The position numbers and the translations under genes are program-made. This document shows positions 1-12,413 of a stretch of DNA of 64,000 nucleotides, one piece after another. How positions within the stretch are numbered: the first letter of the stretch is position 1; each line of letters begins with the position of its first letter. The stretch is from Boletus sp. NGJ (taxonomy: Eukaryota > Basidiomycota > Agaricomycetes > Boletales > Boletaceae): assembly GCA_019096195.1 (NCBI GenBank), contig JAGTXK010000091.1, forward strand, positions 186,001 to 250,000, written 5' to 3'. The notes below the pieces were generated by a model. The model searched no databases and had not been told where the DNA came from. It saw nothing but the letters and a program-made list of their open reading frames with translations.

Positions 1-426
1 CACACACGACGGGCGCACGATCCGCTATCCTGATCCAGCAATCAAGGTCAACGACACTGTGAAGTTTGACCTTGAGCAAAGCAAAATCACCGACTTTGTA
101 CCCTTCGACACCGGTAACATCGTCATAATCACCGGTGGTCGTAACATGGGTCGTGCAGGTGTCATCGTTCACCGTGAGAAGCATGTTGGAGGTTTCGATA
201 TCGTCCATGTCAAGGATTCTCTCGATCGTACGTTCGCCACACGGTATGTGACATTACGCGTTTCGTACTCCAGTGAGCTCCAGCTATTGGCGATTATAGT
301 ATCTCCAACATCTTCGTTATCGGTCAAGGCACCAAGCCTTGGATATCGTTGCCGAAGGGCAAGGGTACTAAACTGACGATTTCTGAGGAGAGAGACCTCC
401 GGAGGAGACGCGCCGCTGAGCAATAG
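1..426 (+). CDS. RPS4: 40S ribosomal protein S4 (eS4), 3' part
   Basis: Structural protein of the small cytosolic ribosomal subunit. The gene enters from the left edge, so only the C-terminal part is present. The frame reads [16 protein letters not shown], then the conserved block with [19 protein letters not shown] 56-nt GT-AG intron (244-299) splits an Arg codon. The last exon gives [20 protein letters not shown] and ends RRRRAAEQ with TAG at 424-426. These are hallmark eukaryotic S4 C-terminal sequences (KOW-type segment and basic tail). It converges with PSO2, leaving about 180 bp between the stops. Identification is secure; upstream exons lie outside the window. Confidence 0.97.
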
Positions 427-607
427 ATACGCGTTATCCGGTTTCTCTTTCAGGTGTATGTACCTCCATGTGTATGCCTCTCACGACGAAAAAAAAATGC
501 AGCTGATCACATGGTGCACATGAATATGATACACAGAAGTTACTCTCACATCGCAGATAAAACGTTGCAGTTAATCTTGGTCTCAACGTTCAACAGTATG
601 GCTCGCA

Positions 608-3283
608 TTACCAGCAATCGATTGTTTTGGGTTGTATGACAGACGGTTTAGTAGACCTCTTCTCCAACTCCCATCGTTTCAACCACTTGATCATCTTTGC
701 CCTTGAAGTAGGGCTACCTACGTTCACGGTGGGTATCATTCTACCCCAGTCGCATGACATAGCAAAGCAAGTGAGCTCAAAGAACGAGCTGTGCTCCGAA
801 TAAGGCACCCCAAATATCTGGATGTTATGTGATGACTTTTGCGAGGGCTGGAGATCTGTGTAAGAGAAATGTTGTGACTCGCCACGGGAGATGATGGACT
901 GGATGGAGGCATTAAGATCACTACCAGCGGGGGGAGAGTAACTGTGAAAGGAGTCAACCGAAACCAAGCATCGGACTTGAACAACGCACGTCCATCCTGT
1001 TGGCCGAAACCCGATAACCCTCGAAAACGTGCCCTTGAATCTTTGAAGATACGACCTAAGAACATCTGAAGTGACTGCCCCTAACGGCAATATATGTACG
1101 CTTGCTTCGGCAGGATCTGCGGTCAGGAGAGCGTGTAGCTCTTTATCAGCCTGACATCGTAGTATTGCAGTCTTGCGCAGGTCACAGTATATCTTTGCCC
1201 CAAGAGCTTGAGCAATCGCTTGAGTGCATTTTTGTTCAGTCCCAACTTGGACGACAAGATCAGACTACTTACCTTTGACAATACGCTCCTTGCCTATTGA
1301 ATATGTGCTAGGGACAAAATCAGTCGTGAATCAAAAACGTCAAGCACTTCATCTACCCTACTATCACAAGGATGCGCTCCTGCAGCTTCTGTTGTCCTCC
1401 CGTCTCAGCAGAGTTCGAAGATTTCATCCAAGCATCAATCGTGGAGTTCCGGCTTCCCCCTCCCACCACTAGTCTGCGGGCTAACTCTGCACAAGCAGTT
1501 ATAACAAGTGGCTGAGGTGGAAATGTGTACTGTTTTGATGATTGAACTTCTCGACAGCCGAAGAAAAGATTACGACATACCTTCGGATCGAGATATGTAG
1601 TATCTAGGTAGATGTGATCGATGTGCTTTCCTTTCACGGCGGGGTGGACGACATGTTGTGGTGACGCGCGGAAATCCCCACAATGCAGGTAACGAAAGAT
1701 TTTTGATGAGCCTATAAACGGGGACTTGAATGCGCTGTCGCCAGCATCGATTGTTTGCTGCCCCTCAAAGAAGAAGAGACAGGAACCTGGGCAGTGATTG
1801 GCTTCAATCAGGGTCACGCTCACTCCTCCAGTATTCGGTATCATTGTCGGCGTGTCCAATGGTAAGGGATGGATCCATATAGGATCTACAGCTAGCATGT
1901 GTATAATTAAGTTGGCAGTCTCCTCTGCAGAAACATTAGCACAGGCTCGACAGGCTGCTCGCGCATTGACCTGAACAATAAATAGGTCCACTCTTCCATT
2001 TGGATCCGAGGTTGGTGTAGTGATCAGAATGTGCGTGGCTGTTGGTAGTCTAGTTAGCATAGACCTATGAACGGTGGCGTGAATTTGAACCAACGTCAGA
2101 AAATACGCCGTGACACCGGGGATGGTACCATAGCAGAAAGCGTCCACTGCGATTGGCATTCCTTGTAATATCTTGTAGAACGGAGCTCTTCTGCGGTTTC
2201 CTCGAGTCGGCCTAAAATCACGTTCGGCGGCAGCATCCGCCTCAACCCATATATCGTTCTCTTTATGTGAATTCATTAACACGGTGTACAGATCACCTCC
2301 TTGGCCCCTGACGAGTGTACTTGGACCACCAGGTTCAATCGACACTCCGACCGATGTAGATTCTTGCATAACGATGTTGTCATTTTGCAAGGTCGTATCG
2401 AGACATTGATTGACATGAGTCTGTGCTTCCTAATCGAGGGACAGTGACGGTCAGTGGATTGTCTGACGTCGTCTATTTGGCGCGCTTACACGAACGACGA
2501 TTCCTGTCAGATCTATACCGCACACCGGACAAGAGCATTGTTCGTCAGAAGGCTCACCCTCACCCTCATCAGTTTCCGCGCCATTATCCAATGCTTCCAG
2601 AGCAACGAGTTCGTCGTCTCGAACAGCCCATTCTCCGATGGAAAACTCAGCTGTGGGGTCATCAGCAGAGTTACCCCCTGCCATAGTGGACGTGCTGTCG
2701 TGTGCGACTAAATTAGTTTGACTCCTTTCGATCAGTTGGTTTCCTATGCAGGATAGGTTGAGACCGTCCCTGACCCATACAAAGTCCAGAAACACGAACT
2801 GACGGAGGTTGGTTCCAGCAAAGGAGCTGATACCCCAAACATGGATTCTGAGTGGTCTGGCTTGGGAGCGATTGGGGAATGCTGATGGGCGTGGAACCAG
2901 TCGCTCGATACCTCCACGCGCAGATTAATGGGCCGCAACAGCTCCGAGGGCGCACCAAAGCCATCCTTGTCTTCTGCCAGTGGGTGTGCTGGAGTGGATG
3001 TGGCTAAGTTCAAAGACTGGGAGTCTTCAGAAACCCCTGTCCTGGTGTTCATTCGAGCGCTTCTTTTTCCATTCTCCTTTCCAAGGACATCGCCGTCACT
3101 GTCCGAATCGATGACAATGACTTCTCTTGAAGCTGCCTTCGAGTTTGTCTGTCGTACAGTAGGTGCCAACTGTTGTCGCGTTCTTACTCTTGCTCGCTTT
3201 ATCGCCGCATCAGCATTGGAAAAGAAGTCCAACAGTGTGCGGTTTGGAGGAGGTTCCTTGCGTTTTTTTGCGGACGGTCCCAT
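608..3283 (-). CDS. PSO2: PSO2/SNM1 DNA interstrand cross-link repair nuclease
   Basis: Metallo-beta-lactamase/beta-CASP 5' exonuclease that processes interstrand cross-links in the nucleus. The first exon (3283 down to about 2805) is a disordered basic N-terminus with RTLLDFFSNADA, which resembles a PCNA-binding (PIP-like) motif, and an acidic VIVIDSDSDGD stretch. Next comes a UBZ-like finger, CPVCG in one exon and HVNQC in the next. Splicing across about 2040-2100 restores the catalytic HAHSDHY motif; downstream are EANHCPGSCLFFFEG, the HCGDFR motif and YLDTTYLDPK. The C-terminal DRMBL region reads VPYSEHSSFFEL and ends at the TAA at 608. At least six introns; the donor after the first exon appears to be GTTCGT. 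It shares about 280 bp of upstream DNA with the divergent aminotransferase gene. Confidence 0.93.
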
Positions 3284-3565
3284 GTGATAGTAAGGACAGA
3301 ATCCAAGATCTTGATGGATTCAAACCAGAAATGATGATTGAAAAAAAGAGCACAATAGCCGTAGTGAGCCAAATAAATCTATTTATATATTCTCTTCGGA
3401 CCTCCGACGGAATCTTGGATCGCTCGAATCCACAGGTACTTTACAGTAGTAGTTCCCAACTTCCCCTTCCAACTGTCAATACAGTGTCATCCTTTCTCAC
3501 ATCGCCGAGCAACCCACCCACGAAGGTGTCTAATTCTCGTTCATCACTCACCACGTACCTTCCCG

Positions 3566-5296
3566 ATGTCTGTTACCTCTATCCTGCACAGGACACCGTG
3601 GACACCCCCTGTCGCAGTCCGCGCTGAGGGTATTTATGTCGACCTTGAAGATGGCCGCCGTGTGATCGACGGGATCGGAGGGGCAGCTGTCTCGTGCATC
3701 GGTACTAGCCATCCAAAGGTCGTCGCCGCCATCAAGGAGCAGATTGATACCCTTACTTGTCCGTCTCGGCTGATATTTGCGATATGACTGATGGGCCCCC
3801 ATGATGTCGCTCAACAGATGTATACAACATGCAACTGTCCAGCAGTCCTGCAGAGGAGCTTGCAAAGTTCCTCGTTGATTCAAGCGATGGAGCATTTGAA
3901 CTCGTAGCATTCACATCTGGCGGCAAGTATAGCTCCCAAACAAGTAGAATGTAGCCTCCAACACTTGATGACAGGTTCTGAGGCCATGGAGGCAGTAATC
4001 AAGCTTTCAAGACAGGTTGGTGATATCCCCAAGTCTTCCTCCCTGATGTAGGGCTATTACAGTATTTCGTCGAAATTGGACAACCTGGCAGAAAAAACTT
4101 CATTGCCCGTAAACTGTCGTTCCATGGCAATACTCTGAGCACCTTGTCGCTTGCCCATCACCCCACTCGGCGTGCACCTTACGAAGATATCCTCGACATC
4201 GAACATTTCCATCACGTTTCCCCGGCTTATGCGAAACGTTTCCAAAAACAAGACGAAACAGAAGAGCAGTACGTTGAACGCCTTCGACAAGAGTTAGAAG
4301 ACAAGTTCATCGAACTTGGCCCGGAGACCGTAATTGGATGTGAGTTCTTTTCATCGGTGTATCGCACAGCACTAACTTTAGTTCGAGTCGCCGCAGAGAC
4401 GGTTGTGGGTGCCACCACTGGTGTCCTAGGTGCCCCAAAGGGATACTTCGCGGCGATGAAGTCTGTTTGTGAAAAGTACGGAGCCTTGTTTATCTTGGAC
4501 GAGGTCATGTCTGGGATGGGCAGTAAGCCGATATCTCTTATCTAGTGAATAGTGTCATAATCTGCTTTTCTAGGGATGGGCTCCCTGCACGCCTGGCAGA
4601 GCGTCGGTGACGGGGCAGCCCCTGATCTACAGGCAGTTGCCAAGGGACTTGGTGGAGGGTACGTAAGTGTATACTTACCTAAGACATTTATCTAACGGAA
4701 CGCTAAATAGATATGCATCTATCGGAGCAGTACTCCTGTCCCCTAAAGTTGCGAGAGGTATACGAGGCGGGTCAGGTCTCCTTAAGCATGGACACACCTA
4801 TCAGGTAGCACGACTTTCCTTTTAAACGCGAGACGATCTCACCATCTTCTAGGCGCACCCATTGGCGTGTGCAGCAGCCTTGGCTGTGCAAATGGTCATT
4901 AAAGAGGAGGATTTGCTCCCAAAGGTCGTACAGAACGGTGAACTGATGTATACACTCCTTCGTCAGGGACTATTGGCAGAAAGAGCATTAGCCAAGCCGT
5001 TCACATTCGACATTCGGGGTCGTGGCGCATTTTGGGGCATTGAGTTTGAATTCTCGGGCCATGAAGCAGCGAAACTTGATTTCAAGGAGAAAACGTTTGC
5101 TATGCTCGTCCAAGCACGCTGCCTCAAGAACGACCTGATTGCCATGGGGATGAATGGAGGAGCCAACCTTGATGGGTCCAAAGGCGAACATCTTATGTTG
5201 GGTCCTGCGTACAATGCGACGACAGAAGAGATTGAGAAGATTGTGGAGATATTCGTCAAGAGTGTGGATGAGATTCTGAGGGAATCGCTGGCGTAA
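3566..5296 (+). CDS. class III PLP-dependent aminotransferase
   Basis: Fold-type I pyridoxal-phosphate enzyme of the class III (ornithine/omega-amino acid) group, probably cytosolic. ATG at 3566 starts MSVTSILHRTPW. Ordered blocks are DLEDGRRVIDGIGGAAVSC, SHPKVVAAIKEQI, the FTSGGSEAMEAVIKLSRQ cofactor loop split by an intron, RKLSFHGNTLS, LFILDEVMSGMG (PLP-ring Asp), and AVAKGLGGGYAS, whose Lys should form the Schiff base. The stretch HTYQAHPLACAAALAV follows and the protein ends ILRESLA. About seven short introns; total length near 440 residues fits the family. The substrate cannot be told from sequence. No biosynthetic partners lie nearby, so a general amine or amino-acid role is likely. 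Confidence 0.92.
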
Positions 5297-5529
5297 CGGG
5301 ATCCCGAACTTGCTCAAAATTCTGACGGATCTTGGTATTTCTATGGACCGCAAGTACGCCACTAGCATTACGGCGTTTCCCACGCCTTCGCCTACGTTGT
5401 GGTCGAAGCAATACTACTTCAATTAGCACGCTCACTCTCCGGCACCCTTCTGTTTCTTTCTACTTAACCACGACCTTGTCTTAGACTTCTGTTTAACTCT
5501 TTGAATCGATGGCTGGGAGTAAGCTCTAA

Positions 5530-8500
5530 ATGGACTTCCAACCTATCCATCAACAAGAGGCCACAAGCTCCAGTACCTCCCAGCTACCTCAATCAGAATC
5601 AGTTCAATTTCCATCCACTTCCACCTCAACTACTGTCTCCGAATCAAGATCGTTACGCTCCAGTGCTAGAGTCAAAGCTGCCAGACAGAAGGAGAAAGAA
5701 CGTGAACAAGCAAGAGACAAGGACAGCGACGCAGTGGAGCAATCAAGTACACCCTCAGAAAACACTCGTACACTCAAGCCGACGACTTCAAAGAACAAAC
5801 GGTCCCGTGAAGTTGCTTCAGGAAAGGGAAAAGCAAAGGACTCTACCGACGATTCTACCCGAGTTTCTAAAAGGTGTGTCATCCTGTGAACCTTCCGACA
5901 CTATTGAGTCTGACGCCCGTCATCTGCCGCGGCTCCAGGGCAAGGAGAACCACATTCCCATCAACCTCAGCCTCATCTCTCACTATCAACGAACCGACTA
6001 AGGACCGGAAAGGGAAGAAACGTGCTGCGCCTGAAGCCGATTCTGAAGAAGAGGGAGGCAATTCAGCCGCATTGTCATCTTCCAAACGCACTAGAACCAC
6101 TGCCTATTCCTTGAGATCCCGAGCCGGCCCCTCAACCTCGATCTCTGTACCAATGCCGAAAAAGTCTAGGTAAGTGTGATTGTCCCACGTACACGCATGT
6201 GTTAAGGCTATACCCTTAGACCTTCTCCGACCAAAGGCAAAGTGGCTGTTAAGGCGAAGACTGCTGCCACTGCCAGTACCTCTAGAATTCATGATGAAGA
6301 CATCGATATGGCTGACGCCGAAATGCTCAAATGCGAAGAACCCTCGCAGGAAGATCGGAGGGATAGTTATGCGGATGACGATGACGACGCAGATGATCGT
6401 GATAATGAACCTCTACCTGTCGAGGGTGATGTTGACGATGGTGGAGACGATGAGGAGCGGTCTCCAACAGAAGGTCCTCGAGGTTTTGGTGGCCTGGATG
6501 AGACTGCTGCGATGGCCATTTTTGGTGACTATCGACACCTTGGGTCATACATGGTATCTCTCTCGGGGCGCCTCAAAACCATGCTGAACAATATCAAGTC
6601 CACCGCCAGTCCAACCACTCGCCTTGTGACTCTGCAAGAGTTAAGCGAGTTGCTTTCCATTTCCACGGAGGACACCTTGGCTGGTTCATTCCAGGTCGAA
6701 GAGTTCGTGCGTGAGCTTGTTAAAATTTTGGGAGGACGAGGCGTGAACGAAGATGAAGATGAAGATGGAGGTGACGATGAAGATCACGATCCCGACGCCG
6801 CTCTCGCTGCCGCCTTAGCAATAAGCGCCGGGGGGAATTATCAAGGGGACGACAACCTCGAGGCTCAAATGCTTGCTTGTAGATGCCTCGCCAACCTCAT
6901 GGAGGCTCTTCCGGGGGTGGCCCATACCGTAGTTTATCATGGCGCTATCCCTGTTCTCTGCAGCAAAGCTGATAGAGATTTCTTATATCGATCTAGCCGA
7001 ACAAACCCTCAGTGTATGTTGGGCTTTTTCTGTGCGTCTTGTTCTTTCTGACAGAACCCTCCACAGACACTGGAAAAGATCTCAGAGGAGTTCCCAAGTT
7101 CCATCGTCCGTGAAAATGGACTTGCAGCTTTGCTGCATTACCTCGACTTTTTCTCCATCGCCGTTCAAAGAACTGCCCTTCAGGCTGCTGCGAACTGCTG
7201 CAGGAATATTTCCTCTGACCAATATTCCATGGTTCTTGGCGTCTGGCCAATAATCCGCAACTGTTTGGGGTATTCTGATCAAAGGCTGGTTGAATTTGCT
7301 TGTCTTTGTGTTATCCGAATCATCGATTCCTATCATCGTGCATCCACGGACAACCTCGAGAACCTTTTGGATGAAACAGCGATTCGTGCCATAAATCTTC
7401 TCCTCCTGCCCTCGGGAGGATCGCCTCTAATTGCAGCGAACACATACACTTTGCTTCTGAGGGCGCTGGCTACTGCAGCTCGCGCTAGTCCCCGGATTAC
7501 CATCGCTCTGTTGCAAGCAGACATCGTGGACACACTTTACCAGATTCTTACGGGTGTGCTACCTTCTGCATCTGCTGAAGTGCTCGATGGGCGGGCCAGG
7601 GCCTTGGGGGTGATGTTACGCACATGACGGTAATGGAGAACTTGGCACACCGCTCCAAAGATCAAGTAGAAGAGGCGCTCAGTCTAATATCTGAATTGAT
7701 GCCTCCACTTCCAAAAGGTAGATTCCCTCCATTTCTCTACAGAAAGGAAACTTACCTACTCCTAGATGGCGTTTTTGATCACAAGGGCTACACGGACAAG
7801 GCGTTAGCGCGGATGGTCAAAGCCAGGGCTAAAGCCGATCGCGCTGCTGCCCGCCATGCTGCTACCGCCCCCTCTCGTCCCTTCACTGATTCAGTCATGA
7901 CACCTGACACGCCGCAGAGCTTTGTAGGGCATCACGATTCCACTCAAGAATCAGACGCTCAGGCTCAGGATACTGATGAGGCAATACCTCCTGTTTCCGG
8001 TGCAGAACCTCTCTCAGACAGAACAGAATTGCTGCGTTCTAAGCCAGAGGTCGTTGGACGGTTTATGCAGCTGATGGTTCCCATCCTCATTGATGTGTAC
8101 GCCGCGAGCGTGATCACACCAATCCGTGTCAAGACGCTTACTGGTCTGTTAAAGGCCGTGGGCTTTTTAGAAGGAGTTGAACTCAGGACTGCTTTACACG
8201 TCTGTACTTTTCATTCAATTTGTGTGTATCACTATTGATTGCTTCCTTAGTTGGTCCCAGTTGCCAGTTTCGCGTCGTCCATCCTATCATTGAAAGATCA
8301 CCCATCACTGATTATCGGAGCCCTACAGCTTGTTGACCTTCTTCTGCAAAAGCTTCCTTCTGAATATAGGCCAGCCTTACGAAGAGAGGGTGTTTTCCAT
8401 GAAATCGAAGTTTTTGCTTCTAGAGCACTCTCCACGACCAAGCCGAAGGACAAGGAGGTGCCAGACACCTCCGTTACGGGAGATGTGGCCATCTACGCTT

Positions 8501-11500
8501 CGCCTGCAATATCGGGACACAAAAAACATCATGTTTTCTCTCTGGAGCCAGAGGATGCGATCACGTTGCGCGCTCGTGTCATGCGGTTTAAGTACTCACT
8601 TGGTCAAAACGATGGCGGCAGCAACGGCGATGACTCGTTCGACGATCTCCGGCGCTTGGTCAAAAAGCTTTCTGTATCAGATGTATCCGAGCAAGCTATG
8701 TGTTCTACTTTGAGAGAGTTTGCGGACCACTTTGGCTCGGAGAACTCGGTCTCCAGTTTCGAACTGCTCCGGAGTGGTGCCGTCGAGGGACTTCTTCGCT
8801 TTTCCACAGAGAAAGGTCTAGGTAAGTCAAGTTTTGAGTGCCCAAGTCATGTGCGCTGAGAGTACGTAGTCCCGATCAAGCGCCGCCAAGAGATTCTGTT
8901 TGAAACCTTCACCCGGTCCTCCAGAGTAGGAAATTTAAGTCAATCCCCCCCTTGCTGTTTTGGTCAAGAAGCTGCAAGAAAGCCTGACGAGGATGGAGAA
9001 CTTTGAGGTAGTCACCATTGCGCAAGGCAGCGACGGTAATTTTCATTACTTTATGCATGGTTGATCGCTGGCTTAGACTTTCCCAGACTCAAAGCGAAGC
9101 TCTCCGTCCTTGCTCGCCCGCCAGTTACGGCTTCGTTTGGTTGCGGACGATGACTCAGACATACCACGAAATTTGCAGAACATGGTTGTATCGATTCACG
9201 CAATCGCAACATTCCAGGCCCTTAATGACTACCTTCGCCCTCGGGTTACTGGATCGATGTCTAGTGGACGCTTGTCCAACATGCTTGCAGCATTGGCCGC
9301 ATCTGGCTTCGGTCCAGGGACTGCCTCCCGGACACTGCCTGATCATGAAACGAGTCAAGCCACGATAGCGTCTGCAGTTCATCCTCCTTCGTCATCGTCC
9401 GACATCCCTCCACCACCGAATGAGGTTCGCCGGAGACGTAGCCAACGTCTCAGCGTGAAGAATGGAACTTCAGGATCAGCTGGGACGGTTTCTGACAATG
9501 CTTCTCTTCTTACGACCAGCTCAGTCTCAGCTTTGGACAGTATATCAATGCAGGAGGAACCTTTGGTTCAAGAGAGCGGATTCGCTACTGAACTCACGGA
9601 CGATGAAGTTGACGCAGAGGTGGTCGGGTTCAACTTCTCCAGCGGCAAATTATTTCTGACGCTAAGATATACAGGTTTTTGAAGAAGATGAGGATGGAGA
9701 CCTAGCAACTGACAAGACTGTGACGTTGTCAGTCGCCGAAGGTTTGTCACAGGACTTGTTATCCTAATTATACTCACATAGTACCCCATAGATGATGGTA
9801 GAATTGAGGCACAAACGCCGGATGGTATACGCATAGCGACACCGAATTCCTCGAAAGGAACTATATCATCGGTTCGGCAAGGAAATATTCAGAAATCCTC
9901 TTACGCTGCGGCTCTCAAGGCGAAACCCACTGATTGGCATCTTGAATTCTGGATGGACGATCACTTACTTCCACTGGACTTGACAATATATGGCGCAATT
10001 CATCAACATGAGATGAGGAAGAAGGTAGGCGCGTTGCCATCAAGTGCAATGTGGCAAGGAGTATACACAGTCAAGTTTAAGAAAGTCAGCGGACCACCTC
10101 CCAACCAAGAGTGTAAGCTTTCACACCGCGATGGAGTCCTGGCAAAAATTTGCTAATAAGCTGTGCCTCAGCACGAAGCGAAGCGGTCGCAAGGATCCGA
10201 TCACCTAGCCCCACTCTTTCTTCGCTGCCCGATGACGCCCCTCATGCCAAGATACTACGTCTTCTTCGGGTCCTGCACAAGCTCAACGCAGTAGAAGCTG
10301 AACGTCCCACAAGGCCTCTTGAACGCCACGCCTTGCCCGAGTCCATGTTTATCAACAACAAGCTGACAGCCAAGCTCACCCGACAACTTGAAGAGCCAAT
10401 GATTGTTGCGAGGTTTGTTATTCGCTGTCGCTGATGTTGATGATAAATGTTTGATGTTATGTCCAGCTCCTGTTTGCCCGACTGGGCTATTGACCTTCCC
10501 CAAAACTTCCCTTTCCTCTTCCCGTTTGCCACTCGCTATAACTACTTGCAATCTACATCATTCGGTTATGCACGCCTTATCCTCAAGTCGCAAAGTCAAC
10601 AGAACCGAGGACAGGATACCTCACGCCGTGACGATGGAATCGGGTTCCTTGGTCGACTTCAGCGCCAGAAAGTTCGTATATCACGCAAGCACATTCTCGA
10701 GTCTGCGGTGAAGGTGTTCGAACTTTACGGGTCGTCTTCTTCGATCTTGGAGGTGGAATACTTTGAAGAAGTTGGTACTGGTCTTGGTCCAACCTTGGAG
10801 TTTTACTCGCTTGTTTCCAAAGAATTTGCGCGCAGAGACTTGAAGATCTGGCGTGATGCGGATGCGGGGTCTCCTGGAATCTATGTCCATCATCCTGCTG
10901 GGCTTTATCCAGCACCCATTAGCCCCGACGACATCGCGAACGATGGTGGACAGTATGTGATCAATCTTGAACCATTTATTCTCCAGACTCACTCTTTGAA
11001 GGAAACGGACCCATATCCTTCGAGTGATTGGGCAGTATGTGGCCAAAGCGATGTTGGACTCTAGAATCATCGATCTTTCTCTCAACAAAATTTTCATTAA
11101 GCTTGTTCTTGGGGAAGAAGTCCCATTGACCATTGATTCGCTCAGGGTGTGTGGTGGTTCGTTGACTTGACGAATCTTGCTCACTGTATCTTAGTTGGTT
11201 GATAATGACCTTGCGAACTCTCTCGCCAAACTACAGAACTATGCATCCATCAAAGGCCAAGCAGAAAAGGTTGGTTCCTCAGTATTCGTGTACTACATAC
11301 TTGCATCCTCATCTCCGTTAAGCAGCTTTTCCGCAAAGTTACGTTAATGGACATTGTCAACGTCGAGGATCTTGCCCTCGATTTCACATTGCCCGGCTAC
11401 GACATTGAGCTAAGAGTATGTGATCCGTCAGTCCTTCCTTGAGACAGCTCCTTATGATCTATCTCCAATGGCCAGCCTGGCGGTCGTGACATTCCTGTGA

Positions 11501-12144
11501 CTTCCGATAATGCGGAACAATATATTCACGAAGTTCTGGATGCCATTATCGGGACAGGGGCTCGACCGCAGGCTAAAGCTTTCCGAGAAGGGTTCTCAAA
11601 AGTCTTTCCGATATCTGATCTGCAAGCATTCTCTGCGGATGAGCTAGTGATGCTCTTTGGTAACTCTGATGAAGACTGGACTGTCGAAAGTGCGTTTCAT
11701 ACCGTCCAAATCAGCTTGCAGTCTGACATGATATTGTAGCTCTCAACGAGGCACTCAAGGCCGACCACGGGTTCAACGGGGAGAGTCGTTCAATTCGCGA
11801 GTTGGTTGAGCTGATGTCTGAATTTGACGTGACCACGCGACGTGATTACTTGCAATTCATCACGGGAAGTCCCAAGCTACCTATCGGAGGCGAGTCGTTT
11901 CATCTTGCTTCGCCAGCCTGGTTGACATGACTGCCCAACTTTAATAGGTTTCCGGGGCCTCAATCCACCGCTCACCGTCGTTCGGAAACCACACGAAACC
12001 CCACTCACTGCGGATGACTATCTGCCTAGTGTCATGACCTGTGTCAACTACCTGAAGCTTCCGGAATACAGTTCGAAGAAGGTAATGAGAGAGAAGTTAT
12101 GTACAGCGATGAAGGAAGGAGTTGGCAGCTTCCACTTGTCTTAA
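5530..12144 (+). CDS. UFD4: UFD4/TRIP12-type HECT E3 ubiquitin ligase
   Basis: Large ubiquitin ligase of the ubiquitin-fusion-degradation pathway. The N-terminus (ATG 5530) is Ser/Thr/Lys-rich and disordered, followed by acidic stretches. The armadillo-type region begins around [20 protein letters not shown] (about 6555) with family blocks such as [19 protein letters not shown]. Further on are [18 protein letters not shown] and the C-terminal HECT lobe with [20 protein letters not shown]. The catalytic Cys lies in [13 protein letters not shown], codon 12040-12042, and the protein ends [12 protein letters not shown]. About 20 exons. Two places lose frame by one base with no plausible intron: a G-rich stretch near 7585-7600 and a C7 run at 8945-8951. 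Both flanks match the family, so these are sequencing indels or real lesions (see findings). Confidence 0.93.
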
Positions 12145-12413
12145 ATAATATTGTGTCCCACTGAACTAACCTGTCTACGTATTCATTTCCTTTCTCCAAC
12201 AATATTGTTGTTCATCGTGATAACTTACTGTAACGAGCAGTTTGGGTCCGGCCGGAAGCACTCAGTGAGCCTGACTAAGTCAGATGAGTCATATCCGAGA
12301 GCCGCATACACACTATCTGGGCCGACTGGCTGCGGAACGTGTACTTGCATTGGGTGCTTTGAACTAGGGGGTAGGGGTCCCTTGATATACTCCAATTATT
12401 TGCCCATCGAAGC

